64,000 nucleotides of DNA from NCBI GenBank assembly GCA_030066905.1, contig JASJAR010000002.1, forward strand, positions 1 through 64,000, written 5' to 3'. The position numbers and the translations under genes were made by a program. Positions 1 to 7,753 of this stretch are shown piece after piece. Each line of letters begins with the position of its first letter. Position 1 is the stretch's first letter. The DNA is from Paracoccaceae bacterium (GTDB taxonomy: Bacteria > Pseudomonadota > Alphaproteobacteria > Rhodobacterales > Rhodobacteraceae). The notes beneath the pieces were generated by a model, which saw only the letters and a list, made by a program, of their open reading frames with translations, was not told the origin of the DNA and did no database searches.

Positions 1-1023
1 ATGAACGCCTTCTGCGCGTCCGTGAACTTCGATGCTTTCATGCGTTTCCGCTCCTCTCCCAGCCAGGGATTCGATGCGAAAAACTCTACCCAAGATCGGG
101 GGCGTTTCCGGGGATCACATCACGACTACGCGGACCCAGCGATGAAAATGGTCATCCTGTCGGGTGACGACATTGAGGCAGTCGAAGAGACTGCAGAGGG
201 CTTGCTCGAGGGGGACGACGCCGACGAAAAGAACGGTGGCGACGTGCTTGTTGCCGCGGAGATGGCCTATTCTCTGGTTTTTGATGCCGAGAGCGAGATG
301 ACCGTGTTCGAAATCGCCGTTGCCGAAGCGGGCACGTATGTATTCTTCACCGAACACATGCCCTTTGAGTTCGAGGCGAACGAACATTTCTTCAAGGATG
401 CGGACGGCACCGATGTGGAGCCGATCGCCCAAGAGCCTGACATGGATCATGACCATGACCATGATCACGGGCATGACGATCACGCCCATGGCCACGACGG
501 CCACGCGCATGGCGAGCATGACCCTCATGCGTGGCTGTCGCCCGACAACGCGGCCGTTTGGCTGAACGTAATCGCCGGCAAGCTCTCCGCCGCCGATCCG
601 GACAATGCCGGCACCTATTTCGCCAATGCCGCCGCTGCGCGGGAGGAGCTCGAAGCCGTCTCGGCAGACGTGAATGCAACCCTCGAAGCGGTGCGCGGCC
701 TGCGCTTCATCGTCTTCCACGACGCCTACCAGTATTTCGAGACGGCCTTCGACTTCCCCGCCTCCGGTGCGATATCGATTGGGGACGCGACCGACCCCAG
801 CCCGGCCCGCATCGCCGAGATCCAGGGCCGTGTCGCCGACGAGAGCATCCAATGCGTCCTGTCGGAGCCACAGTTCAACCCGGGCCTCGTCGCGACCGTT
901 CTGGACGGGACCGAAGCGACCACTGCCGTGCTCGACCCGCTCGGCTCGGACCTCGAACCGGGGCCGGACCTCTACCCGCAGCTACTCCGCAACCTCGCCG
1001 GCTCGCTTGCCAGTTGCCTTTGA
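1..1023 (+). CDS. Chimeric or damaged ZnuA-like zinc-binding protein, 5' end possibly outside window
   Basis: The C-terminal half (from about residue 173, EHDPHAWLSPDNA onward) reads as the second lobe of a ZnuA-type periplasmic zinc-binding protein. It includes the family's HDPHxW motif and a later conserved stretch FIVFHDAYQYFE. It is preceded by a His/Asp-rich loop (about residues 146-172), typical of ZnuA zinc loops. The first lobe expected in ZnuA is absent. In its place residues ~45-140 form an acidic domain I do not recognise (contains AGTYVFFTEHMPFEFEA), and residues 1-40 have no signal peptide. The reading frame is open from base 1, so the true start may lie upstream of the window. 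The simplest reading is a deletion fusion through a His-rich stretch, leaving a probably non-functional remnant. A terminator hairpin follows directly. Confidence 0.6.
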   Translation: MNAFCASVNFDAFMRFRSSPSQGFDAKNSTQDRGRFRGSHHDYADPAMKMVILSGDDIEAVEETAEGLLEGDDADEKNGGDVLVAAEMAYSLVFDAESEMTVFEIAVAEAGTYVFFTEHMPFEFEANEHFFKDADGTDVEPIAQEPDMDHDHDHDHGHDDHAHGHDGHAHGEHDPHAWLSPDNAAVWLNVIAGKLSAADPDNAGTYFANAAAAREELEAVSADVNATLEAVRGLRFIVFHDAYQYFETAFDFPASGAISIGDATDPSPARIAEIQGRVADESIQCVLSEPQFNPGLVATVLDGTEATTAVLDPLGSDLEPGPDLYPQLLRNLAGSLASCL

Positions 1024-1036
1024 TTCGCAAGTCAAG

Positions 1037-1074
1037 ACGGGGCGTCACTGCATTCTGCAGGGCGCCCCGTTTTT
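1037..1074 (+). terminator. Rho-independent terminator after the ZnuA-like gene
   Basis: Perfect 8-bp stem ACGGGGCG (1037-1044) / CGCCCCGT (1063-1070), with a smaller CTGCA/TGCAG-type pairing in the loop, runs straight into a TTTTT tract. It starts 14 bases after the stop codon. This is the clearest intrinsic terminator in the window. Confidence 0.8.
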
Positions 1075-1136
1075 GGGTCTCGACGTCCGATGGTCAACAC
1101 GCCTTGCCTAGGTTGATGCTGCAGCTATTGTGTCAC

Positions 1137-1162
1137 TTGAAAGTTATGACATAACATTACAA
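1137..1162 (+). promoter_or_regulatory. Zur-box-like operator upstream of the COG0523 operon
   Basis: The core GTTATGACATAAC (1143-1155) is a perfect dyad around a central A, inside an A/T-rich flank (TGAAA before, ATTACA after). This resembles the known Zur operator core (GTTATANTATAAC type). It lies about 90 bp before the first COG0523 GTPase start, where repression by zinc-loaded Zur would be expected. Zur itself is not in the window. Assignment is by motif and context. Confidence 0.6.
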
Positions 1163-1242
1163 CACAGCCCCGCGGCTCGGCCCGCCTTTCGATGACAGAA
1201 CACCGCGGCGCCCGCCAAAACGCAGCATCTCAAGGACGGATC

Positions 1243-2322
1243 ATGTCCGACACCCGCGTTCCCGTAACCCTGCTGACCGGCTTCCTTGGGGCTGGCAAGA
1301 CTACCTTGCTCAACGCAGTTCTTGGCGACGCAAGCGCTGGACGCATCGCCGTCATCGTCAACGAGTTCGGCGATGCGGGTCTCGACCACGACCTGATCGA
1401 GGTGGCGAGTGAGGAAACCGTTCTGATGCAGTCGGGTTGCCTCTGCTGCTCGATCCGCGGCGATCTCGGCCGCACGGTTGCGGACCTGCTTTCCCGCCGA
1501 GCGAACGAAGAGCTGCACTTCGACCGCATCGCGATCGAAACCACGGGGCTCGCCGACCCCGGTCCGATCCTGCAGACCTTCACCGTCGATCCGGGGCTTT
1601 CGCGCAACTTCCGTCTCGACGGCGTGGTGACGGTCGCGGATGCGGCGAACGGCCCGGCGACGCTCGATGCGCAATTCGAGGCGGTCTCTCAGGCCGCGAT
1701 GGCCGACCTCATCGTGATCAGTAAGACGGACCTTGTGGAGCCCGTGGCCGCGGATGGCTTTGAGGCGCGCCTGAGGGGCCTCAATCCAACGGCCTCGATC
1801 CTGCAGGCCGAACGCGGCAAGCTGCCCGTGGACGCGCTCTTCGGTCTTGGCGGCTTACGCAGTGAAGCGACAGCGCCTCAGATGCTGGCCTGGCTCACGC
1901 CTCCGGCCCCCGACCCTCTGGCCGGTCTCTCTGGTTTCGCCCCGCCAAAAACGGCGCCGGTCGTCCCAACCCACGACAGCCGAATCCAATCGGTCTCCAT
2001 CGTGCTTGACGACCCAATTCCGGACCGGGTCTTTGAAGTATGGTTGGAAACGCTGATCGCACTGCGCGGCCCCGACATCCTGCGCATCAAGGGGATCGTC
2101 TTTCTTGAAGGGATGGACATGCCCTTCGTCTTCCACGGCGTGCAACACATTTTCGACGCACCGGTGCCACTGCGCGATTGGCATGGGCGCGACACGACTT
2201 CGCGGATCGTGGTTATCGCCCGCGATATCTCTCGCCCAGAATTGCAACGAAGCCTCGACATGCTGCGGGCGCGCTTGCGCAAGAACCCCAAAAACACCCT
2301 GAACGAGGTATCCATTCCATGA
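1243..2322 (+). CDS. COG0523 (CobW/ZigA-like) GTPase, putative zinc metallochaperone
   Basis: G3E-family P-loop GTPase of 359 residues. The Walker [10 protein letters not shown] is at residues 13-21, the COG0523 metal-binding CxCC motif (SGCLCCS) at 66-69, and an SKTD guanine-specificity motif stands in the usual NKxD place. A CobW_C-type tail follows. The start at 1243 is chosen because AAGGAC lies just upstream and the protein then opens [14 protein letters not shown] as in homologues. Family members deliver zinc to client enzymes under zinc starvation. It sits behind a Zur-like dyad and overlaps the next GTPase gene by 4 bp (ATGA), so the two are co-translated. It is shorter than the second GTPase and probably serves a different client. 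Confidence 0.88.
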   Translation: MSDTRVPVTLLTGFLGAGKTTLLNAVLGDASAGRIAVIVNEFGDAGLDHDLIEVASEETVLMQSGCLCCSIRGDLGRTVADLLSRRANEELHFDRIAIETTGLADPGPILQTFTVDPGLSRNFRLDGVVTVADAANGPATLDAQFEAVSQAAMADLIVISKTDLVEPVAADGFEARLRGLNPTASILQAERGKLPVDALFGLGGLRSEATAPQMLAWLTPPAPDPLAGLSGFAPPKTAPVVPTHDSRIQSVSIVLDDPIPDRVFEVWLETLIALRGPDILRIKGIVFLEGMDMPFVFHGVQHIFDAPVPLRDWHGRDTTSRIVVIARDISRPELQRSLDMLRARLRKNPKNTLNEVSIP

Positions 2323-3527
2323 CAGACAACCGACTTCCCGTCACCGTCCTCTCTGGCTTCCTGGGGGCTGGCAAGACGACTCTTTTGAACCGCGTGCTCA
2401 ACAACCGCGAGGGTCGTCGCGTGGCGGTCATCGTCAACGACATGTCCGAAGTGAACATCGATGCGGACCTTGTGCGCGCAGACACAGAGCTCAGCCGAAC
2501 CGACGAAACCTTGGTAGAGATGTCGAACGGCTGCATCTGCTGCACGCTGCGCGACGATCTGTTGGACGAGGTGCGTCGGCTGGCTGCCGAGGGACGTTTT
2601 GACTACCTACTCATCGAGTCGACCGGTATCTCCGAACCGCTCCCGGTCGCAGCCACCTTCGATTTTCGCGATGAAGAGGGCGAAAGCCTTTCAGACGTTG
2701 CCCGCCTCGACACCATGGTGACGGTGGTCGATGCAGTGAACCTGCTCAACGACTACTCCAGCCACGATTTCCTAAAGGATCGCGGCGAGACGCTGGGCGA
2801 GGAAGACGACCGGACGCTCGTGAATCTGCTCGTCGAACAGATCGAGTTCGCGGACGTTGTGATCCTGAACAAAGTTGCGGACGCGGGTCCCGAGCGCACC
2901 GACGCTGCGCGCAAGATCATCCGAAGCCTCAACGCAGATGCCGAGATCATCGAGACGAACCACTCCGATGTGGCGGCCGAGGCGATCCTTGATACTGGGA
3001 TGTTCGATTTCGAGAAGGCTCATGAACATCCGATGTGGGCCAAGGAGCTTTACGGTTTCGCCGACCACGTGCCCGAAACCGAGGAATACGGCGTCGCGAG
3101 CTATGTTTACCGCGCGCGCCGTCCTTTCGAGCCGGAGAAAATCCTCGCCACGCTGAATGGCGACTTGCCCGGCGTGATACGCGCCAAGGGGCATTTCTGG
3201 ATCGCGACGCGCGCGGAATGGGTTGCTGAGTTCTCGCTTGCCGGGGCGCTTTCCTCTGTCAAGCCGCTCGGTACTTGGTGGGCCGCCGTCCCCCGCGAAC
3301 GTTGGCCCGAGCACGAAAGTGCACGCGCCTACATCGCGCAGCACTGGCAAGAGCCATGGGGCGACAGACGACAGGAGATCGTCTTCATCGGAGCGGGCAT
3401 CGACTGGTCCGCGCTGAAGGCCCGGCTGGACGCCTGCCTTTTGCCCGAACACCTCGCACCGGGCCCCGACGCGCTGCCCGACCTGCCCGATCCCTTCCCC
3501 GCTTGGCGCCGCCAGACCGCAGCCTGA
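2319..3527 (+). CDS. zigA: COG0523 GTPase of the ZigA type, zinc metallochaperone
   Basis: A 402-residue G3E GTPase. Walker [10 protein letters not shown] is at residues 13-21, the CxCC motif (NGCICCT) at 72-75, NKVAD as the guanine motif, and a full CobW C-terminal domain. The length and layout match the ZigA/YciC subgroup, which supports growth under zinc limitation by moving zinc to specific proteins in the cytoplasm. The start codon overlaps the stop of the preceding GTPase gene (ATGA at 2319-2322). AztD follows 10 bp later. Two COG0523 paralogues in tandem suggest division of labour. The exact client protein cannot be seen from sequence. Confidence 0.85.
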   Translation: MTDNRLPVTVLSGFLGAGKTTLLNRVLNNREGRRVAVIVNDMSEVNIDADLVRADTELSRTDETLVEMSNGCICCTLRDDLLDEVRRLAAEGRFDYLLIESTGISEPLPVAATFDFRDEEGESLSDVARLDTMVTVVDAVNLLNDYSSHDFLKDRGETLGEEDDRTLVNLLVEQIEFADVVILNKVADAGPERTDAARKIIRSLNADAEIIETNHSDVAAEAILDTGMFDFEKAHEHPMWAKELYGFADHVPETEEYGVASYVYRARRPFEPEKILATLNGDLPGVIRAKGHFWIATRAEWVAEFSLAGALSSVKPLGTWWAAVPRERWPEHESARAYIAQHWQEPWGDRRQEIVFIGAGIDWSALKARLDACLLPEHLAPGPDALPDLPDPFPAWRRQTAA

Positions 3528-3537
3528 GGACAGACCC

Positions 3538-4722
3538 ATGAAGCCGTTTCTGACCCTTGCCACCGCCCTTCTGGCCGCGGCACCTGCGGTCGCGGACGAC
3601 GATGATGCAAGATACAGGCTCGTCGTGGCCGATGCCGAAGCGCCACAGGTCCAAATTCTGAACCCCGGCAGCGACGCCGCACCGGCTGTCTTCGACATCG
3701 CCTCGCCTGCACGGCTCTATCTTGGCCCGGACGGGCGCCATGCCTGGGCTGTTAGCCGCGATGCGGGCCAGGTGCAGGTCATCGATAGCGGAGTGGCGGA
3801 GGAGGATCATGGCGACCATGCGCATGTTATCCTGCAAGATCCTGAACTGATCGGTGGCCCTGCAACGGGCGAGCGTCCGGTTCATTTCAACATGGACCCA
3901 TCCCGCGTCGCTATCTTCTGGGACGGAACCGGTACCGCGACGCTCCATGATGCCGCTGCCGCCGCCACAGGTGACCTTGCCCCCGTCAAGACGATCGAGA
4001 CCGGCGCACCGCATCACGGTGTCGCGGTCCCCTTGGGCGATTTCACCATTTCCACGGTCGCACCCGAGGGTGAAGGTTTGCCCGATGCCCTCGCCGTGAT
4101 CGGACCGGACGGAGCAGAACTGTCCCGCGTTGGCTGCCTGAACCTCCACGGAGAGGGTAAGGCGGGCGGGTACGTGGCTTTCGGCGGCGAGGATGGCGTC
4201 GCGATCTTCGACACCTCCGTCACGCCGCCCGCAGGCCGCTTTGTTGCCTATCCCGCAGAGGCCCCTGCCGAAGGGATGATCCGAACTATGCTAAGCCCGC
4301 GACACTTCACGGCGCTTATCGGAAACTGGGGCGCCGCGCATATGGCGATCCTCGATCCGTCGGCGGACGCAAGCGACTTCAACTTTATCGAATTGCCCGC
4401 ACCCCGTATGGCTTGGGCACTCGATGATCGGGGTATGATAGGCTTTGCGCTTCTCGCCGATGGGCGGCTAGTGCGGTTTGCGGCTCTGACCGGGCGTATT
4501 CTTGGTGAGATGGGGGGGCTGACCGACGCCTATGCGATGGAGCGAGGCGTTGTCCGTCCTATGGTTTCCGTTGCCGGCGACCGCGTCGCCATATCCGACC
4601 CGGCCGCGGGTCAGGTGGTGCTTGTCGATACCGACACGCTCGAAGTCGTCGAACGGCTTGATGTTGGCGGTCGGCCGCGATCACTTCTTCTTCTGATGGC
4701 CGAGGCAGAGCATGACCACTGA
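3538..4722 (+). CDS. aztD: AztD-like periplasmic zinc chaperone (beta-propeller)
   Basis: Secreted protein of 394 residues with a clear signal peptide (cleavage after about residue 19, APAVA/DDDD) and repeated blade-like segments (LYLGPDGRHAWAV and similar). A histidine cluster EEDHGDHAHV at about residues 88-97 and a C-terminal AEHDH could bind zinc. This matches AztD, which in Paracoccus hands zinc to the AztC binding protein in the periplasm. GAGGA precedes the ATG. It lies in a COG0523/DUF1826 operon and overlaps the next gene. No aztABC transporter genes are visible in the window, so its partner must be encoded elsewhere, or was once the damaged ZnuA-like protein upstream. Confidence 0.75.
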   Translation: MKPFLTLATALLAAAPAVADDDDARYRLVVADAEAPQVQILNPGSDAAPAVFDIASPARLYLGPDGRHAWAVSRDAGQVQVIDSGVAEEDHGDHAHVILQDPELIGGPATGERPVHFNMDPSRVAIFWDGTGTATLHDAAAAATGDLAPVKTIETGAPHHGVAVPLGDFTISTVAPEGEGLPDALAVIGPDGAELSRVGCLNLHGEGKAGGYVAFGGEDGVAIFDTSVTPPAGRFVAYPAEAPAEGMIRTMLSPRHFTALIGNWGAAHMAILDPSADASDFNFIELPAPRMAWALDDRGMIGFALLADGRLVRFAALTGRILGEMGGLTDAYAMERGVVRPMVSVAGDRVAISDPAAGQVVLVDTDTLEVVERLDVGGRPRSLLLLMAEAEHDH

Positions 4723-5356
4723 CCACCTCGTCCAAGAAATTGTCCACGACGATGCCATCCCGGTAGGCGCCGGCAACACGCTCGAGAGCCTTTCGTCCAT
4801 CCACCATCAGGGTGCGGCGGCCGCGATCTGGAAGCGGCAGCCCATTCCGGCATTCCAGTCCTGGATCGATGGGCTCGACCCGGACCTTCTGCCGCGGGCG
4901 CGCATGATCTTGCGCCCCGAAGTCGTCCGTCAGGCCGTCACAGAGATCTTCGACGTCGCGGGCATGCCATCCGGGCCTGAGCGGAACCGGCCGTTGGACG
5001 ATATCGCCGCGCTGTCGGACATCTTCGCGGGGCTTATGTCGGCCCGCTGGGTTCGCCTGCGCCTTGATGTCGTAACCACGAACGCCTGCCGGCGCTTTCA
5101 TATCGACGCGGTGACAGCGCGGCTGGTCTGCACCTATCGCGGCACCGGCACGCAGTACGGCATCTCGACCGACGGCGCCGAACCATCCCGCGTTTTTACG
5201 GTTCCGACCGGCGCGCCGATCCTATTACGCGGCACGCTATGGCCCGAGCGCCCGCGGTCTGCACTGCTGCACCGCTCGCCGCCTATCGAGGGTACGGGCG
5301 AAACACGCCTCGTTCTCGTCCTCGACCCTGTGGACGACCCCGACGAGGCAGTCTGA
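4712..5356 (+). CDS. DUF1826 domain protein of the zinc locus
   Basis: A 214-residue cytoplasmic protein whose middle and C-terminal parts (RRFHIDAVTARLVCTYRGTGTQ, then VPTGAPILLRGTLW) match the DUF1826 family as I recall it. That family is commonly found next to COG0523 GTPases. The HxD and the later Cys resemble a metal-binding cupin or dioxygenase-like core, but no reaction is established. The start overlaps the aztD stop by 11 bp and its own stop overlaps the next start (TGATG), so it is part of the same operon and presumably expressed on zinc depletion. Confidence 0.7.
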   Translation: MTTDHLVQEIVHDDAIPVGAGNTLESLSSIHHQGAAAAIWKRQPIPAFQSWIDGLDPDLLPRARMILRPEVVRQAVTEIFDVAGMPSGPERNRPLDDIAALSDIFAGLMSARWVRLRLDVVTTNACRRFHIDAVTARLVCTYRGTGTQYGISTDGAEPSRVFTVPTGAPILLRGTLWPERPRSALLHRSPPIEGTGETRLVLVLDPVDDPDEAV

Positions 5357-5658
5357 TGCGTGGCAATCGCGGCAAGACGAGCCTCAAGCTCAAGCGCAGG
5401 AACGAGGACCCGATGCGCGAATACGACCGTTTGCCCGAAGAGCTGCGCCGCTGGCTCGCAACTGCGGCCCTGCCTTGGCGCCCCCGGTCGGTTCGTCGCG
5501 CCTTTGACAAGGCAGTCGCACGAACGCAGGATCAAACCAGCGCGCTGAAGGAGCTTGACATTTTGCAAGCCCGGATCGTCGCCAGGGACGCGGGAGTGGT
5601 TTGGGGCGCAGATCACCCGGATGCCGACCGAGCGACGCGACAGGAATCCGAGACGTGA
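5356..5658 (+). CDS. Small basic protein, DUF6525-like
   Basis: A 100-residue, Arg-rich soluble protein beginning MRGNRGKTSLKLKRR, followed by PMREYDRLPEELRRWLA and LPWRPRSVRRAFDKA. I recall this pattern as a short conserved protein of Rhodobacterales (DUF6525); the function is unknown. It is translationally coupled to DUF1826 by TGATG and is the last gene of the zinc operon. Confidence 0.6.
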   Translation: MRGNRGKTSLKLKRRNEDPMREYDRLPEELRRWLATAALPWRPRSVRRAFDKAVARTQDQTSALKELDILQARIVARDAGVVWGADHPDADRATRQESET

Positions 5659-6019
5659 TTGCACCAAGTTGTTCGCAAGCGCCCCAGCAAACGGTCGGCC
5701 AGCGGTGAGTTCGCTTTCCGTCGATAGCACATACTCGGGCCGTGGAATGCGGCGATCCGACGAATGAACGCAGACCCATTGCCCTTTGTCCGAGTCTTCC
5801 ATGTGCTTGCCTCGCACTCGTCAAGTCCGAGACAAGCGCAACGCAATGCGACGACGCGCGATCTTAACATGATCAGGTGCTGCGGACGATGTCACGTACT
5901 GCCTGATATTGCGCCTTAATCTGCACCATCCATCATGTCCGACATCAGCGCCGATGGGACATCTGATTTGATTTCGTAACGGAGGGTTTCTGGCTCATCG
6001 TAACCGCCAAGGAGTGGAG
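5659..6019. other. Intergenic stretch leading into an IS remnant
   Basis: No convincing gene. It contains a short inverted pair ATCAGG (5872-5877) / CCTGAT (5902-5907). From about 5955 the sequence (GGGACATCTGATTTGATTTC) probably is the left end and leader of an IS3-family element whose OrfA starts at 6020. The exact terminal inverted repeat cannot be fixed because the other end is missing. Confidence 0.35.
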
Positions 6020-6202
6020 ATGAGACAGAAACACGGAACACAGAAGCCGCCGGCCGAGAAGGTCATGAAGGACATCCGCCGGCGTACCCGCAAGCAGCAC
6101 TCTGCCGAGGAGAAGATCCGCATCGTGCTCGAGGGCCTGCGGGGCGAAGAGAGCATTACCGGGCTTTGCCGGCGCTCGACGGTTCTCGACCCCGACCCTT
6201 GA
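6020..6202 (+). pseudogene. Truncated IS3-family transposase OrfA
   Basis: Starting at the ATG at 6020 (GGAGTGGAG ribosome site), the product PPAEKVMKDIRRRTRKQHSAEEKIRIVLEGLRGEESITGLCRR is the N-terminal HTH region of a common IS3-type OrfA. After LCRR (about base 6176) homology stops and the frame runs into unrelated DNA, ending at 6202. The rest of OrfA, OrfB and the right inverted repeat are absent. This is a deletion-truncated insertion sequence at a rearrangement junction. Confidence 0.75.
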
Positions 6203-6686
6203 CGACGGCCTCTGGACGGTCGATGTCTCCCAAGCCGAGCTCGACACCGCCCCGGGCTGGCAGGGGACGCGTCTTCTCGACAGATTGCGCATTGAGGACT
6301 GGCCGCCGATCATCCAGGGCCCCTTCGGCAACGGAACATCGCCTCTTCTGGCCTATGGCGGGTTGCGCGACCATGCCGGCGGGCGTTCGCCATCGGGCGC
6401 CGAAACGGCCCGACCGGACGCCGACGCGCTGATCGAGCCGCTCGAAGATGTCGTCGAGTGGAAGGGCCTCGACGTTTTCGGATGGGACGGACGTCTGGGT
6501 GCGCTGCGCGACATGGGCTTCGAACCGGCGACACGGACAATCACGCATCTGACAGTCGATGCGCCCGGTGCCAACGCGGTGCTCGGCTTTTCCAGGCTGC
6601 GGTATCGTTCCAACCAGGGCGGCATCCTGAATGTCGATGCCCGCCGCGCCGACCTCGCCGCCAAAGGGCCGATGGAACGGGTCTGA
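6177..6686 (+). pseudogene. Remnant of a PRC-barrel-like protein, 5' end lost
   Basis: A frame open from the IS junction reads TLDDGLWTVDVSQAELDTAPGW, then RLRIEDWPPIIQGPFGN, then a second unit VVEWKGLDVFGWDGRLGALRDMGFE...ITHLTVDA, ending at 6686. The two units look like PRC-barrel-type beta domains. There is no start codon with a ribosome site at the left edge, which coincides with the point where the IS OrfA is cut, so the first part of the gene has been lost. The domain naming is tentative. Confidence 0.45.
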
Positions 6687-6689
6687 TGA

Positions 6690-6941
6690 TCGATATCCGC
6701 GGACCGACCGCCTTGCCCTCCGACGACCGGGACGCGCGGACCTGGTGCCATCGCCCGCATTGCGGCGATCTATGTCCCGTTTGCACGGATCGGCGTGGTT
6801 CTTCTTGGCCACGATGGGGTTTTCGCGGCCGCGGTTGCGGTCGACCTGGCGACCATCATCGGAGCCGTCTGGTGTCTGAACCGCGTGGCTCCCTGGGCGG
6901 ACTTGCCGGCGAAGCGGGCGCTGGCAAAGAGCGGGGCGTGA
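6690..6941 (+). pseudogene. Possible C-terminal remnant of a membrane protein
   Basis: One frame reads as a plausible membrane segment pair (GAIARIAAIYVPFARIGVVLL and FAAAVAVDLATIIGAVWCL), then a basic tail ending at TGA 6939-6941. There is no start codon in frame downstream of the preceding stop that would give a sensible protein. Together with the adjacent IS scar this suggests the 3' end of a broken gene. Weak call. Confidence 0.3.
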
Positions 6942-7029
6942 GGCGTTAGACAACGGGGATGCGACCGTGTGGACCGTGCGCGCCCTGCGGCGGGTTTCTG
7001 CGCATCCAGAAAGCGCCCTCCGCACAAAG

Positions 7030-7084
7030 TCAAACGCCCGTTTGACATGCCGAAGGGTCGGCCCCATATCCAAACGACCGTTTG
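7030..7084 (+). promoter_or_regulatory. Twin dyad operator and promoter of the TetR-RND operon
   Basis: Two near-identical dyads, TCAAACGCCCGTTTGA (7030-7045) and CAAACGACCGTTTG (7071-7084), lie exactly 40 bp apart. A TTGACA (7042-7047) overlaps the first. A poor -10 candidate, CATATC (7065-7070), follows after a 17-bp spacer and ends just before the second dyad. A TetR dimer on each dyad would cover the promoter, so autorepression of the operon is likely. Confidence 0.65.
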
Positions 7085-7753
7085 AAACCGGAGCGCCGAC
7101 GTTTGGCCGACACCGCCCCGCCGGAAACCGACCGTTCCGCCGCGACCCGCGCACTGCTGGTCACGGCGGCAATGAAGCACTTCGGCGAAAAGGGGTTTGA
7201 TGCCGCGTCGTTGCGCGACATCGTGGCCGACGCCGGCCAGAACCTCTCTGCGGTGAAGTACCACTTCGGGTCGAAAGAAAAGCTCTTTTACGCCTGCCTG
7301 CGGGCGGCAGCACAGCGCATCGGGTCGATGCTTGCACTCGACGGCGGACCGGACTGGCCGGCTGAGCCGCCGGTCACAGAAGGCGCCGCGCGAAAGGCGA
7401 TCCGCGCCCGGCTTGCCTCCGTACTGCGCACCGTCCTCAGCCCCAGGCTCGACCGGGAAGCGCGGTTTCTGTTGCGCCAGATCGTTCTTGGCGGCCACGG
7501 CGCCGAAATGCTCTTTGCCGAGGTCCTCGTCCACCGGGTCGAGGCCCTGGCCCGCTTCATTGCGGTCGCCGAGTGCATCGAGGACGGCGACTACGCCCGC
7601 CGACGGGCGCTGACGATCATCCTCCAGACCATCCTTCTGCCGACGGTTCGAGACGTGGTTCAGCTCAACACCGGATGGAGCGACATCACCGACCATGTGC
7701 CCGACCTCGTCGATACGATCTACCCCCTCCAGCCGGGAGACCCCCGCTCATGA
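7082..7753 (+). CDS. TetR/AcrR-family repressor of the adjacent RND efflux genes
   Basis: A 223-residue regulator with an N-terminal TetR HTH: AAMKHFGEKGFDAASLRDIVADAGQNLSAVKYHFGSKEKLFYACL at about residues 27-72. The C-terminal ligand domain is of the DUF1956/CecR style. The start is uncertain. TTG at 7082 overlaps the second operator; TTG at 7103 (MADTAPPETD) would also keep the whole HTH. The stop overlaps the ATG of the membrane fusion protein (ATGA), so regulator and pump form one operon. Confidence 0.8.
   Translation: MKPERRRLADTAPPETDRSAATRALLVTAAMKHFGEKGFDAASLRDIVADAGQNLSAVKYHFGSKEKLFYACLRAAAQRIGSMLALDGGPDWPAEPPVTEGAARKAIRARLASVLRTVLSPRLDREARFLLRQIVLGGHGAEMLFAEVLVHRVEALARFIAVAECIEDGDYARRRALTIILQTILLPTVRDVVQLNTGWSDITDHVPDLVDTIYPLQPGDPRS

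Noticed and set aside
5872-5907. Inverted pair ATCAGG/CCTGAT as a terminator or IS end
   Set aside because: Only six pairs with a 24-base loop and no T-tract; not distinguishable from chance.
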